A DNA stretch of 64,000 bases from Meghimatium bilineatum. Lineage: Eukaryota > Mollusca > Gastropoda > Stylommatophora > Philomycidae. The notes beneath the pieces are model-generated. The model was not told the DNA's origin. It ran no database searches and saw only the letters and a program-made list of their open reading frames with translations. Positions within the stretch are counted from its first letter, which is position 1. Each line of letters starts with the position of its first letter. The stretch spans positions 8,115,013-8,179,012 of the forward strand of contig CM067307.1 of NCBI GenBank assembly GCA_034231615.1, read 5' to 3'. Shown here one piece after another: positions 10,491 to 21,440 of this stretch. A program made the translations under genes and the position numbers.

Positions 10491-10711
10491 TGAAAATAAC
10501 CAAAAAATAACCTGTACCCAACTAATCTAGAGTAGAATTACTGGTAACTAAATATTTCCTGAAAATAACTGGTACCCAACTAATCTAGAGTAGAATTAAC
10601 CAAATATTTCCCAAAAATAACTGGTACCCAACTATTCTAGAGTAGAATTAACAAAATATTTCCTGAAAATAACTGGTACCCAACTATTCTAGAGTAGAAT
10701 TAACCAAATAT
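10491..10711 (-). repeat. 52-bp tandem array carrying copies of the exon 2 acceptor
   Basis: Four units with the shared motif ATAACTGGTACCCAACTA and CTAGAGTAGAATTAAC, mostly at 52-bp spacing. On the minus (transcribed) strand the unit ends in GTTATTTTCAG. The last is the real exon 2 acceptor, while those at about 10559-10560 and 10663-10664 are identical decoys. A third copy (about 10612) has lost the AG. The array lies at the 3' end of DOLPP1 intron 1. Confidence 0.9.
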
Positions 10712-10815
10712 CTCAAATTTATCAATGGAATAAGAAATGGCATTAATTAAAAAACAAAAGAATAACGTGTATTGATGAATGCAGTCATGTTTTATTGGGT
10801 CCCATGAAGTGAGTT

Positions 10816-11082
10816 TCTTCTGCTGCATTTATTCTCAAATTCCTGCACATTAACAGGATGTAGCCTGAAATGTATTGTGTCATGGTTTACATATTTGCTG
10901 CAGTATCTGTGCTGTTTGGCTTGACATATACGAGTCAGCATGGCTTCTGTGTCACTTTGACCCTATATATGGGATAGCCAATTGCACCCCATAACTTCCC
11001 TAGTCACCTCTTATGACATACATGCAAAGTAAACAATGTTGCTGTTCTTTGCTTCCCTTTCGGGCCTCTGCAACACACTGGC
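10816..11082 (-). mobile_element. Family B full-length diverged copy
   Basis: Tail TTTCTTCTGCTGCATTTATT, core GCTGTTTGGCTTGACATAT, head CTAGTCACCTCTTATGACA and CTGCAACACACTGGC. Confidence 0.75.
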
Positions 11083-11766
11083 GGGGTGAGCTAAGAATGG
11101 AAATGTTATGACCTGCTATACATGTTTTCAGTGAGGACTAAGGAGGGTTATGTACCCTATCCCATAGAACAGAAGCGGGAAACATTTTTCCTTCCAATGG
11201 CCATTTGCATTTCTATAACATCATCATCAAGTGCTGTCTCTGCATCAAAGGTGAGCCATACAATATTATCAACACAAATAATTTGTCTGAAATATTTTAT
11301 TAACTCACCACCCCTATTGTGGTTACAGGAACTGCTTCTCTTTAGTGAGGTGTGTAATGTTAACTGGTGCTGATATTTCTACTGCAGCTGCATTTAAGGT
11401 TTTCGACAGTCGGCCTAGAGCACAGCTGGATGAGTTGATTCTTTTCACATATATTTATTGATAGCATTCTTTGTGCACATCTTTAAACTACTTTTTACTT
11501 CTTCTTTCGTTCGCTAGTGCAGTTATGCATGACACTCTGGTTGTTGCAGTGTGCCTTCTGGCCAAATGTCGCTGACTTTAGCACCTTTATTTGCTAACCA
11601 AGATTATGGTCCTGCCCAAATGTGGGAGGGCCCGGCCAGTTTTCGTTTCCAGCTTCTGCTATTAGTTTGGAATAAGCCAAATCTCCTTACCAAGGAGATG
11701 GCCTCAATGGGGTTTACTTTTTACAAATATTGATGAAAGAAATAATCCTTTCGCTATAAGCAATTA
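11083..11766. other. DOLPP1 intron 1 sequence, little identified
   Basis: A short LINE 3' tail-like stretch (ACATCATCATCAAGTGCTG) lies near 11217-11240 and resembles the tail at 63465. The rest shows no gene and no recognised family. Confidence 0.4.
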
Positions 11767-11924
11767 CCGCCGAAGAAGGATGTTTCGGGCCATTGGCGCA
11801 AAGAAAACAGCGACACAATGCATTTCCATTCTCTGGACTACATCCTGCTGGAAATCTAGGACAATTGTTTCCTACAAAGGAGACCCAGCGGGAGTTTGAG
11901 AATGAATGCTGAGGAAGAAGACAA
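11767..11924 (+). mobile_element. Family A full-length copy, plus orientation
   Basis: Starts CCGCCGAAGAAGGATG and ends GAATGCTGAGGAAGAAG. Flanked by ATAAGCAATTA (11756-11766) and ATAAGCAGTTA (11925-11935). The flank after 11935 (CATAGCCTTTCTG) belongs to a small repeat also seen at about 16095 and 29670. Confidence 0.9.
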
Positions 11925-12159
11925 TAAGCAGTTAGCCATTAACAGCTCATAGCCTTTCTGTCAACAGAACAGGTTCTTCTGAGTTGTGTAACTGAGACGA
12001 CACCAAGACTGTATAGTCTTAAAAAGTCTAAAAAACACAGAGGTATAGTTGTGTAACTCTATCTTGTGATCTTCGTGAAGATCTGAGTGATCTTCTGGGC
12101 TTTCCAACAAAACACACAAAATGCACCAATGACCTGACACATTCGTCTTCAGATGACTA

Positions 12160-12990
12160 AATACCTTATAGGCAAACAGATGGTGCGTCAGCATTAACAC
12201 AGATAGTGCAACATTACACTTTTTACCCTCTCACCAAAACAAAAAGCTGGTCATATCAAGATAGATGGAGAGCTCTGAAAGAAGACAAACAACCCACATG
12301 CCTCAGAGTTACTTTTAATGATAAGGTGATATGGAAGCAACACATAAACAATAAAACAACAAAAGACAGGAGGAAGTTAGCTATCCTGAGAAAACTAAGT
12401 GGAACCACATGGGGAGCCAGTGGGAATATAATGTACAGTGTACCAGCAAGGCATAAGACCACACCTGGAATATGGTTCAGCTGCATGGTGTTCCACATCT
12501 ATGCAGTGGATACCCTCTCACTGTGGATGGAATACCAGGAAATGAAAAAGCAGACCAATTGGCTAAGGAATGTGCTGCCGAAGACCAATAATATGTATCA
12601 ATCACCTACTATCAGAAAAAAACATGATCAAGTCAATAAGAAAGACACAAACACCAACACAAAATGACTATCACATTATGAACACGATGTAATTCTCTAA
12701 GTCTCAGAACGGGACACAACCGATTCTGTTGTCACATGTACACAAAATTCAAGATTGACAACACAACCATGAGTACATGACATCTGGAGCACAGAATGTC
12801 AAACATATACTTCAAGAGTGTTCTGGGTATGAAACGCTGAGGCAGATATTGGCCAGAGGAATCAACACTGAAATCAAAGCTCTATGGGCCACTGTGTGAA
12901 CTACAAAAGACAGTGTTTTATTCAGGAGACAGAATTACAGATATAGACATGTTTCAAGTGAAAGAAAGAAGGATCCACATTGAATGGTAT
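12160..12990 (+). mobile_element. LINE fragment, end of RT plus RNase H region
   Basis: Plus-strand pieces read TCLRVTFNDKVIWKQHINNK and AILRKLSGTTWGAS, the 'thumb' region after the RT active site of I-group LINEs, followed by an RNase H-like stretch. Frames are broken. The related copy at 34160-35200 has the same order. Confidence 0.75.
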
Positions 12991-13089
12991 AACAAAGATG
13001 TTCAGTTCCATTTGTAAAATATTACATCCTGGAATATTTTATTTAATGTTCCAATCAATTTAGAGTATTCATCAATATTTTCAAATGTC

Positions 13090-13350
13090 ATAGGTGTTTG
13101 TCCTCTATTATGAGGTTGACTATCCTGAAGAAAGTCATAGTGACCCAAATCAGTTGTGTGGAAGTCTGTTGCCTCATCCCACAGCAGAGTCAAAGTGACC
13201 CTGAAGCCACGCTGAAGTTGGATGTGTCAGACTAAAAGGCACCACAGATAACACAGTAAATCTGTATCCCATGACACAAAATATTCCGTTCTTCAGACAA
13301 CCTCCTGCTAATGTGCAGGAATATGAGAATGAACTCAGAAGAATACTTCT
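13090..13350 (+). mobile_element. Family B copy, plus orientation, diverged
   Basis: Contains CATCCCACAGCAGAGTC, GAAGTTGGATGTGTCAG, CATGACACAAAATATTCCG and AATGAACTCAGAAGAA, in sense order. The head is poorly preserved. Confidence 0.65.
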
Positions 13351-13362
13351 AGTAGATGATAT

Positions 13363-13709
13363 CTTCTTCTTCGTATGCCTTGCGGTGGACCCTCTGAAAG
13401 CATTCCTCTGATCATCCTGAGAAGGACGTATGAGGGTGATCTGCATTGTCTCATGTTTTACAGCAAGCTGCGTTATCTACACCTTTCGACCTGAAACATC
13501 CGTCTTCAACCAGCATTTTTTGGGGCCGGGTTGGCATTCCCATATCTTCGATCCCTAGTACTTGGCCAGGCTACAGCAGGGTTACTGCTGCTCTCCTGTT
13601 TCCAGGCCCACTGCATGGAAGTGTACTGAGGGTCTTGGCCAGCTGTGGTTCGCTGACCCTGATGCGCGACCAGCTATGGAGCTTCGGCCTGTGCACTCTG
13701 GTGTGCATC
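13363..13709 (-). mobile_element. Family F retroposon, full length
   Basis: 347 bp flanked by the exact 12-bp duplication AGTAGATGATAT (13351-13362 and 13710-13721). It shares the core GACGGATGTTTCAGGTCG with A and B but has its own head (CACACCAGAGTGCACAGGCC on the sense strand) and its own 3' region with GCCGCAAGGCATACGAAGAA. A second copy is at 39749-40095. Confidence 0.93.
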
Positions 13710-13954
13710 AGTAGATGATATGACAATATAACAGGCTTTTCTTCCGGTGAGAATCCCTTCAACATTCATCTATAGTTACATGTATCATGTTGTTTGTTCT
13801 GTTGTCTCTAGCTCATGAGTCAGATGAATGTTTTGTTTTAATATCTTACTTTTACCTTCTATAAAATAATTTCCATGGGTAATGAAGAGATGCAGCCGGA
13901 CATTATACCATTGTCCTTTTGTGCCAGACTTCTAGGTGGTGGGAAATGCCAGAT

Positions 13955-14445
13955 GTACCCTCATTTTAGATGGGTTAACAAAGCTGACAGAAGAATGATG
14001 AAATGATTGGCCCAGATGTATATGCTGTGCTTCTGAAAAGACATGATGATCCTGTAATTCTGCTTCACTGCAATGTATTCCTTCCTGGACCAAAACTTGA
14101 ATCCCAAAAATCTCCTAACACAACCATGCCTCAGAGAAAACAAACCCTATTATCAGAAAAGCTATCTGGCTATTATGAAAGACTAATTGGCATATTGTCA
14201 CGGTTTGCATGTGGGAAAGCCAACTAAACTGTAGAGCATATCCTTCAAGAATGTGCAAACTATGACACATTAGATGCACATACTGGCTTTCTGATACACC
14301 TATGAATGTTAAACTCCTATCAATACACCTATGAATGTTAAACTATGACACAGTGCATTGTACAAAATAAGAAATGGAAAACCCTGTCCAATTTATACAA
14401 GAAACATTGCAGATATAGATATTAGAAAATAAGAAGAGGAAGAAA
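13955..14445 (+). mobile_element. LINE 3' fragment, RNase H end
   Basis: Plus-strand frame with DVYAVLLKRHDDPVILLHCN followed by a His/Cys segment (VEHILQECANYDT). It resembles the RNase H/C-terminal knuckle of I-group LINEs and ends near a GAAGAGGAAGAAAAC tail. A related piece lies at 29390-29600. Confidence 0.65.
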
Positions 14446-14715
14446 ACAAAATCATGAAAGGCTATTAATAAACTTTATTAACAGAAAGGCTATCTGGCTA
14501 TCATGAAAGACTATCACCAACCTCATTATCAGTACGGCTATCAAAAATATTATCAGTGAAGAGCTACCCGCTCACAGCTAAGAGGTACTATACCATCATA
14601 ATCATCATTATTTCACCTAACATCACTTTGTCATGCCCAAATCTTTCAAGAAACTTCAATCAGCTTGCCTCTTACTTCAAAGAATCTCAGGAAATAACTG
14701 TTTTACAATGTTTTC

Positions 14716-14890
14716 TTGTCCCATCCCATATAGGGTCAGTGACCCAAAGCCATGCTGAAGTCGGATGTGTCAGATCGAAAGGCGCAGATATTGTAGCAGT
14801 GCTGTAAACCATGACACAACGCATTCCGTTCTCCGGACTACATCCTGATAATCTGCAGGAGTTTGAGAACAAACACAGAAGGAGGAGGAG
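14716..14890 (+). mobile_element. 5'-truncated family B copy with exact duplication
   Basis: Begins inside the element (TTGTCCCATCCCATATAGGG) and runs to a GAAGGAGGAGGAG tail. Flanked by ACAATGTTTTC at 14705-14715 and 14891-14901. 5' truncation with an intact 3' tail and target duplication is the mark of target-primed reverse transcription, and it fixes the orientation of the family. Confidence 0.95.
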
Positions 14891-14913
14891 ACAATGTTTT
14901 CAGCTGGCCTTCT

Positions 14914-15074
14914 TCTTCTTCTTCAGCGTTCATTCTCAAACTCCCACTGGATATATCTTGTAGCAGGACAATGGTCCAACTATATTTCCAGCAGGATGTA
15001 GTCCAGAAAATGGAAATGCGTTGTGTCGTAATTTTATTTGCACCAATGGCCCGGCACATCTGTCTTCAGCAGGT
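14914..15074 (-). mobile_element. Family A full-length copy
   Basis: Flanked by CTGGCCTTCT at 14904-14913 and 15075-15084. It stands 23 bp from the previous family B insertion, in opposite orientation. Confidence 0.92.
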
Positions 15075-15182
15075 CTGGCCTTCTAATTGTATATCCTACC
15101 CATCTCTACTACCATTTTATAAGCTCTCTCGCTACCCATGTCTATTTAATTATTTCCATCCTTATCTCAGTGCACACTTTTC

Positions 15183-15366
15183 ACCTGTGTGTTGTCCGTA
15201 GTCCAAAAAAGGATCACAGCATAGAGACATTGTTACCTGCAACGCATGTCGTACAAGGCAACTCTTAGGGAGCTTCGGGGTGGAGTTGGTTGTCTCATCC
15301 CATAGATGGTCATAGTGACCCAGAAGGCATTCTGAAGTTAGATGTGTCAAGCCGAAAGTTTTATCA
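15183..15366 (+). mobile_element. Family B copy, plus orientation, lacking its 3' half
   Basis: Head CCTGTGTGTTGTCCG, then ACGCATGTCGTACAAGGC and GAAGTTAGATGTGTCAAGCC. The sequence stops within the core. Confidence 0.7.
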
Positions 15367-15766
15367 TACCATTTCAAACCCTCTAATCTAAGCTTGCATA
15401 AATTTCTGATGTAATTTCAGTGTTAATATTATTTGCTTCCTTTTTTGGACTCTGTAATGTTAACGTATCTTGTTACGACTACGAAATGCTGTATTTCTGA
15501 ATCTTAATTTGATCAGTGAACACATGGGAATAATTCATCCAGTAATTAAATATCCATTAATTTGTATGCGCCACATCAAAGTGTTAAAATTTGTGCTTTG
15601 AGTGTTCTTTATAATCTGGTTTGTCCTAATATGGGAGCAGACCAAATGTAGTTTGGGATATAGATTTGCACTAGCAACTTGATAGTTGTTTGCAACAGGT
15701 GTGCAATTTAAAATTAGCATGTTGTCAGATAAATCAGAACATCCAACCATATTATTTCATACAGGT
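15367..15766. other. Intron 1 sequence, nothing identified
   Basis: No reading frame or recognised repeat. Confidence 0.4.
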
Positions 15767-15780
15767 GTAACCGAGACTGG

Positions 15781-15802
15781 TTGGTTGGTTGCTGATCCAG
15801 CG
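15781..15802 (-). mobile_element. 22-bp micro-insertion of a LINE 3' tail
   Basis: Only TTGGTTGGTTGCTGATCCAG plus two bases is inserted between GTAACCGAGACTGG (15767-15780) and GTAACGAGACTGG (15803-15815). It equals the last bases of the (CCAA)n-tailed LINE at 1190 and looks like an extremely 5'-truncated insertion with a 13-14-bp target duplication. Confidence 0.85.
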
Positions 15803-15833
15803 GTAACGAGACTGGTAAATCACGGAAATAGCT

Positions 15834-15993
15834 TCTTCTTCTTCAGCGTTCATTCTCAAACTCTTGCTGTATCTCTGTTGCAGGACCATGATCCATTCTA
15901 GATTTCCAGCAGGATATAGTCCAGAGAATGGAAATGCGTTGTGCCGCCGTTTTATTTGCGCCAATGGCACAACACATCCACCTTCTGCAGGAT
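15834..15993 (-). mobile_element. Family A full-length copy
   Basis: Flanked by GGAAATAGCT at 15824-15833 and 15994-16003. Confidence 0.92.
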
Positions 15994-16647
15994 GGAAATA
16001 GCTAATAGTAGAAATTGATGGAAGAGGTTTATTGAAGATCTGAGCTGTACAGGAAATTGAACGGCGAAGATGAAGACTAAATAATCCTGAGCAGGTAGCT
16101 TTTGACAGCCCATAGCCTTTCTGATGAAAGCACCGGTTATTTTCAGTGTAACTGAGGAGTCATCCTGGCTCATATATGGTCGTTTCAAAGGCATGATTGT
16201 GTAGGGGGAGGGGAATGCATGTTTAGTCCCTGAAATGAGGTGTTCCAGTGTGTCAGTATCCCAGGATTACCATATCCTGCCAGGAGCACAGCACAAATTT
16301 CTGAGCCAACTCTCATCATTCTTCTGCCAGATTGGTTGACCTATCCACAGTAATGGCACATCTATCATTCCCGTCATCTAAGCGTCTGCCACAAAAGGAT
16401 AAAGGTGCAATGTCCATTTACCTGCAATTCTTCATCATCCATGGCGATTATTTGATAAAAGACAAAAGTAAGAAACTAAGACAAGATGTGGCAATGATCA
16501 CTTTTTCACAGGTGACATCTTATCAGCTTATACCACAGCTTTCCTTAGTCATCTTCAGGCGTATCCTTCTTTAATATTGGCTTGAAAATAGCAGTCTTCC
16601 AGGTTGTTGGTAGGGCTCCACTTTGCCATGTTGTATTTATGAAGTTT

Positions 16648-17196
16648 GGTTGGTTGCTGATCCAGCTATCCATGGGCTCATGCCCTTTGACTGGGCCAGA
16701 GCCTGAGAATAACTATCACACCACCAGGAAGGTAGGTTTCAACCTATCCACTGCTCCAAGCCACTGCAGCAAACATAGGGTTCACTCCCACCCACCAATT
16801 GACTACTGGTTATGCCGAACTTCTCTATTGCTCCAGGCATGCAACCAAATGTTCAAGTCAAAAGGATTGTCACGTCCTGAGTCACTGTGCCTCTATGATG
16901 GGCCTCAGCCATAGGAAAAATAGTGGTCAGTTTTCTCCTCCCCAGCGCTGCACAGTACATCTCTAGCTCCTTCCCAACCACAGAGGGTGCTTACATATAT
17001 TTAAATAAGAAAACATGAAACACGCTGCAACAACCTAATAAAAGCAGTGTGAGAAGCATAATTGTATAGATGACGTACCATGAAGCTTCTATAAGATAAC
17101 CACAATATAACGTCATGTCATCTACTAAGGTTTTCTGTTGCATGGATGGTTTATCTAGTGGGCCATTGGTGAGATCCATAAACGCAACCACATGCA
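16648..17196 (-). mobile_element. Family H retroposon with short membrane-type reading frame
   Basis: 549 bp flanked by TATTTATGAAGTTT (16634-16647) and TATTTATAAAGTTT (17197-17210). The 3' end GGTTGGTTGCTGATCC followed by CATGGGCTCATGCCC equals the 3' end of the LINE at 1190. On the minus strand a reading frame from the 5' end to 16991 encodes VDDMTLYCGYLIEASWYVIY then TIMLLTLLLLGCCSVF, a likely membrane span. The copy at 46690-47262 has the related SWHVIYTIMLLML. Function unknown. The frame may be 5' truncated. Confidence 0.85.
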
Positions 17197-17496
17197 TATT
17201 TATAAAGTTTAGGAGCTCTGTTTTTCTTTTAGTTCTTAGGTAGTGGATGATGTCATTGGATATTTTATCAGGATTGGTGCTTTTCTTGGCTGTAGTTTCT
17301 TTAGTGCAGTCTGGAGTTCTTGAATGAAGTTTTCATCAAAGAGTGCAGTGTTTGCTGATTTGGATCGTTCTTTAGATTTTAGAGTCTTGCCAATTGTATT
17401 GTCTAGTACTTTTCGGTGGGAGGTTTTGTTGATGCTTGAAAAGTATTTGTTGAGACTGTTTGCTTTGTCTGTTCTTCTTCTTCTGCATTCAGCATC

Positions 17497-18076
17497 TGTG
17501 GTCATGTTATATTGTCAGGCCTGTCATCAGCGCGATGTCCACTGTCTTCTCCAGGTAGAGCGGCTGCCATATAGCTTTTACCTCAAGTCTGTATCCTCTG
17601 GCCAGGTCTGCTTTTTGTATGTTGGGCTATCCTGAAGTATGAGTTCTGGATCCACATGGGCATTCATCTGTGTATGAGATCCTCAATTGATAAAGGTGAC
17701 CCAACAGTCTGCAGTGGGCTGTTCTACAGCGAAATAGTGTGGTCTGTTGATATCTTTGGAGGCGATGTATTGCATCATGTTTGTTTTCTACTTCCATTTG
17801 TTTCTTACACTTTTCTGTGTATGTGCTCTGGATTATTGTTTTTGTTTCTCTGTAGGACAGTGTGTGTCTGTGTTGTTCCATTTCGCTCCCTGTTTTTGAC
17901 AGAGCATCCACTTTCTCATTTTTCATGATTCCGCAGTGTGATGGTATCCATTGAATGGCAATAGCTGATGATTTTTGGATGTCTTGGGTTTTTTTTTATA
18001 GTATGCAGAAGGCTTTTATTTCTGTTGCTCCAGATTGATTCCAGTAGGTATCTGCAATCTGTGAATATAGCGCTTT
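17497..18076 (-). mobile_element. 5'-truncated LINE 3' end nested in a LINE of the same kind
   Basis: Encodes the RNase H end (AIQWIPSHCGIMKNEKVDAL) and C-terminal knuckle (ISYTDECPCGSRTHTSG), matching 40930-41565. It starts abruptly at TATATTCACAGATTGC within RNase H and ends ATATAACATGACCACAG...GAAGAAGAAC. It lies between linker codons of the outer LINE. Confidence 0.85.
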
Positions 18077-18837
18077 GCCTGTGTCTTCCACTGGTACCTG
18101 ATATGAAGTCAGCAGTGATTTTGGGTTTGTGTGTTTATTTTTCCCTGATAGGTTATTTAATAGCTTCCAGGTCCTCCTGCCATCAATGCAAAGGTTAAGC
18201 TTAGTACAAGTGTCTGACCATTTTTGTTGATTTGCATCTATTGTTTCTACTTGGATCAGTGCAGTTAGTTTATTATATTCTTTTCTGTTTGCATGTGTAG
18301 GGAGCTTCTCTGCTATCTTTCTTCCTTCTCTTCTCTTTTTGACATATTATTCAAGTTTCTTTGTCCAGAATGGGTTATATTGTTATATTTCTTTCTGCAT
18401 CCGCTGGGGATTGTTCTGCAGACTGCATTAAGTATGGTTGCAGTGATATTTTTGTACACTGTGTTTTTGTCGATCTTCGCTAGGTTTTCATCTGTGAAAG
18501 TTTTAATTGTTCCCATTCTGCTCGTTTGTAGTTTCAGTGAGTTGTTTCTCATGTTGATTGTTTTCTTGTTTGTGAGATTCTGAGGAGTATAGGCGATGAT
18601 CACTTCCTATGTCACCAAGGACTCTCAGCTTACAGTCATTTTGGAGGTTTGCGGGTATGAATGTATGGTCAGGTCTGAATGTTGATCCACTGGTTCTGTG
18701 GAGGAATGTGGGTGTGGATGAGGAATCTTGCAATATTATTAGGTTGCTGGTGTTTCATAGTTCCTTGTAGTTGTTTCCTATGGTGTTTCTGTTCTTGTAT
18801 TCTATGGCAGATATGTGTGCATTGAAATGATAACTCT

Positions 18838-18966
18838 TCTTTTTCAGTGTTCATTCTGAAATTCCCACTGGATTTCGCTTGTAACAGGACAATGGTCCTA
18901 CAAGATTTCCAGTTGGATGTAGTCCAGAGAATGGAAATGCGTTGTGTTGCTGTTTTATTTGCGCTA
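18838..18966 (-). mobile_element. 5'-truncated family A copy in the LINE endonuclease
   Basis: Flanked by ATGATAACTCT (18827-18837) and ATGATAGCTCT (18967-18977). The head is missing, so it is truncated at its 5' end. Confidence 0.9.
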
Positions 18967-19361
18967 ATGATAGCTCTCTTGGCATCTGTGGTGATGATGT
19001 CTATTTGTTTCTTGCAGAATTCAATTCTTTATTTATATGTGCAAAAATTATTTAAATATCTCTAACAATAAAAAAGTTATCACTATTTCAAAACAGCTAC
19101 CAACTATTACGTAACATTTCCAAAAATTAATTAAGCAGCAGGAGAGAAATTACGTAATTGTAAACACAGAGTGCTAAAGGTTAAAGCAGTATTCCTGCCT
19201 GATCAAGAAAAGCAAATTGATAAACACTGTATAGTATTGGATTCCCCATTTTATGGACTAACCTTAAAGTCTCAGCTCCTCCTGACATTTACATTCACAG
19301 AAAAAAAAACCACATTCTTTCTCACTGGTATAGAAATTAGCTGGAAGAGATTGGGCACAAT

Positions 19362-19530
19362 CTCTGCCAGTCATAGATGTACAATCTCCACCGTTCATAG
19401 ATGCACAATCTTCACCAGTCATAAATTCACAATCTCCACCAGTCATAGATGCACAATCTCCACCAGTCATAGATGCATATACTTTACCGTTCATAGATGT
19501 ACAATCTTCACCATTCATAGATGCACAAAA
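19362..19530. repeat. 24-bp minisatellite
   Basis: ACCAGTCATAGATGCACAAT at 24-bp spacing, about seven units. The unit is a multiple of three and therefore leaves open frames on both strands, which I do not regard as coding. Confidence 0.9.
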
Positions 19531-20029
19531 GCTGATTAAAAGTGGCGTAACATGCTACAAATACATGACTAAAAGTAACGTAACATGCTACAAAGACAGG
19601 ATTAGCTTTAGAGTGGATTGCAGCATTTATTCTTTTTATTAATGCTTTTTTTTTCAAATTAAAGTTACATAAATATACGTAATATATAGGCCTAGTCTTT
19701 GTGTTCCATAATTTTCACACAATGTGACTGACTGTGAAGACAAGTAGTGAAGCAGTTATTTTGCAGTTTTTGCCAATTCTCCCTTGGTTTCATAATTGTT
19801 TATGCTGGCATCACTTTGCCTAAAAAAATGTGGCAATGTGCACATTTTTCATATGTTCATAAATTCTTTTTTTTATTAAATCTACATGTAATTGTATGTT
19901 TTCGATACCCTCATTTGATATAAGCGGATGGATAAGCTATACACTGATGACAACTTGGTCTCTCATAGTTAAGTCTAGTTCTCACAATATGCTAAAACGT
20001 GAAAAGTGCGTACCCTACGAAGAACTGTT

Positions 20030-20340
20030 GAGGACTATGTATCTACACGATATTACCCTTTCATGCCTCGTGGCTTCAGGGGTTGAAGAGTTCTCTGGAG
20101 ATGGCCTCCCTGTGTGCTGTTTTAAGGAATATATTCCCATAGTCTCTTTGATTTCTGTGGTCCATATTTACTATCCATGGGCTCCCTCTGGCTTTATAAT
20201 ATTCTTGTCTATGTGTCATGGCATTTATTGGCATACTGTCTGTCTGTTGGTAGTCTGGACATGTGTGAAAACCTCTTAGTCTGTTATTTCTTGTATGCTA
20301 ATAACTGGTACCGTATTGTTTTGATTATCTGTCTTATGAC
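20030..20340 (-). mobile_element. LINE 3' fragment, RTE-like
   Basis: Matches 55325-55570: AGAGTTCTCTGGAGATGGCC, CCTCTGGCTTTATAA, TATGTGTCATGGC, AGTCTGGA.(A/G).GTGTGAAAACC. On the minus strand the related copy encodes ARGRPCKRWITGIKEATG, the C-terminal part of an RTE-like ORF2. Confidence 0.75.
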
Positions 20341-20924
20341 ATAGGCCTATGTTATCAGTTGAGGACAGTTGTTGATTTGTTGACAGACGAAGAAAAGAAA
20401 GGTGTGTGTACTCAAGTACTTTGACTTTGTAATTGTTACAAAACTCAGTAAAACTGTATTTAGTTTAGTTTAGTTGGTATCATCATTTCACAGGGCCTAT
20501 GGATTGATAATATTAAAGACTACTGGACAGGATTCAGTTTTTTCACACTTAAACAAGGAGCTGCGAACAGAGCAGTAGGGAAGAATTTTGTGTTGGTGTT
20601 TCCAAACTGGAACCCTTCGATTCTGAAGATTGATGAATTTATTGTCTGATTTTGAACTCGGATCACCTAAACTAGGTACTTGGACATCCGGGTCAAACAT
20701 GTAATCGATTTTCAGCGTTGCGACAATAAATATCTGATTACGCATTTTATCAAGGCAGATGTAGGGGATAATGGTGTTTTCCCAGGAATTTCGATACTAA
20801 ATTATATTGTACGTGGAAAAGAGTGAGTGATTCTTGACCGGCAGAAAATCGCACGAAATTTAGACATCGTTGTTTGTGTAAATATGCTTTACATTTGAAG
20901 TAATTCGAAATTGATTGCTCAGGT

Positions 20925-21440
20925 ATGTTACAACCATGTTATTTACTTATGTCTTAATGCGTGTCAAATCTGCAAATTATTTTTTTAAGTTCTTAGACCA
21001 TTTTTATATAGATATGTGCAACTATTAATAATGTTTGAGGAGTCAACGGAGATGAAAATCATGTTCAAACACCTCGCCATTTTATACTGAAATCGCCCAT
21101 ACAGATTTTCTATTTTGTAACATTTGGTAAGTTATAACCATTTCATTAATTTGCAACTCCTATGTCACGTTATTTAGTAGTTTATAAGTTCTTAGTCTGC
21201 CGAAGACGGATGTGTCAGGCCATTGATGCAAATAAAACGGCGACACAACGCATTTCCATTCTCTGGACTACATCCTGCTAAAAATATATTGGGACCATGG
21301 TCCTGCTACAAAGGAGATCCAGCGGGAGTTTGAGAATGAACGCTGAAGAAGAAGAAGATAAGTTCTTAGACCATTTTGGTATAGATATGTGCAACTATTA
21401 ATAATGTTTGAGGAGTCAACAGAGATGAAAATAATCATTA
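20925..21440. repeat. Diverged direct duplication, second copy split by family A
   Basis: TAAGTTCTTAGACCATTTT...ATAGATATGTGCAACTATTA and AATGTTTGAGGAGTCAAC occur at 20987-21055 and again at 21359-21430. The sequence before each (ACAACCATGTT / ATAACCATTTC) is weakly similar. A family A copy (21196-21357) has inserted at the boundary of the second copy. Confidence 0.8.
21196..21357 (+). mobile_element. Family A full-length copy, plus orientation
   Basis: Flanked by the exact 12-bp duplication ATAAGTTCTTAG (21184-21195 and 21358-21369). Starts TCTGCCGAAGACGGATGTG and ends GCTGAAGAAGAAGAAG. Confidence 0.95.

Larger units (their letters stand above)
16520..19070 (-). mobile_element. LINE (endonuclease to early RT) with three nested insertions
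   Basis: Reading down the minus strand the outer LINE gives an endonuclease C-terminus (VLGDIGSDHRLYSS near 18610), a linker (RTWKLLNNLSGKNKH near 18150), KANSLNKYFSSINKT (about 17460), and the start of RT (GALPTTWKTAIFKPILKK near 16580). Three insertions break it: family A at 18838-18966, a 3' end of a LINE of the same kind at about 17497-18076, and family H at 16648-17196. The frame is also damaged by point changes. Confidence 0.85.

Noticed and set aside
11935-12010. Small repeat shared with about 16095 and 29670 (CATAGCCTTTCTG...)
   Set aside because: Similarity is clear only over 30-70 bp, and ends and family could not be defined, so it is not listed as an element.
19171-19539. 122-codon frame with repeated HRCTIST-like peptide
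   Set aside because: It arises from a 24-bp minisatellite, and both strands are open.
20497-20745. 82-codon minus-strand frame in DOLPP1 intron 1
   Set aside because: No family resemblance, no convincing splice signals, and it is not needed for DOLPP1, whose exons 1 and 2 join directly.
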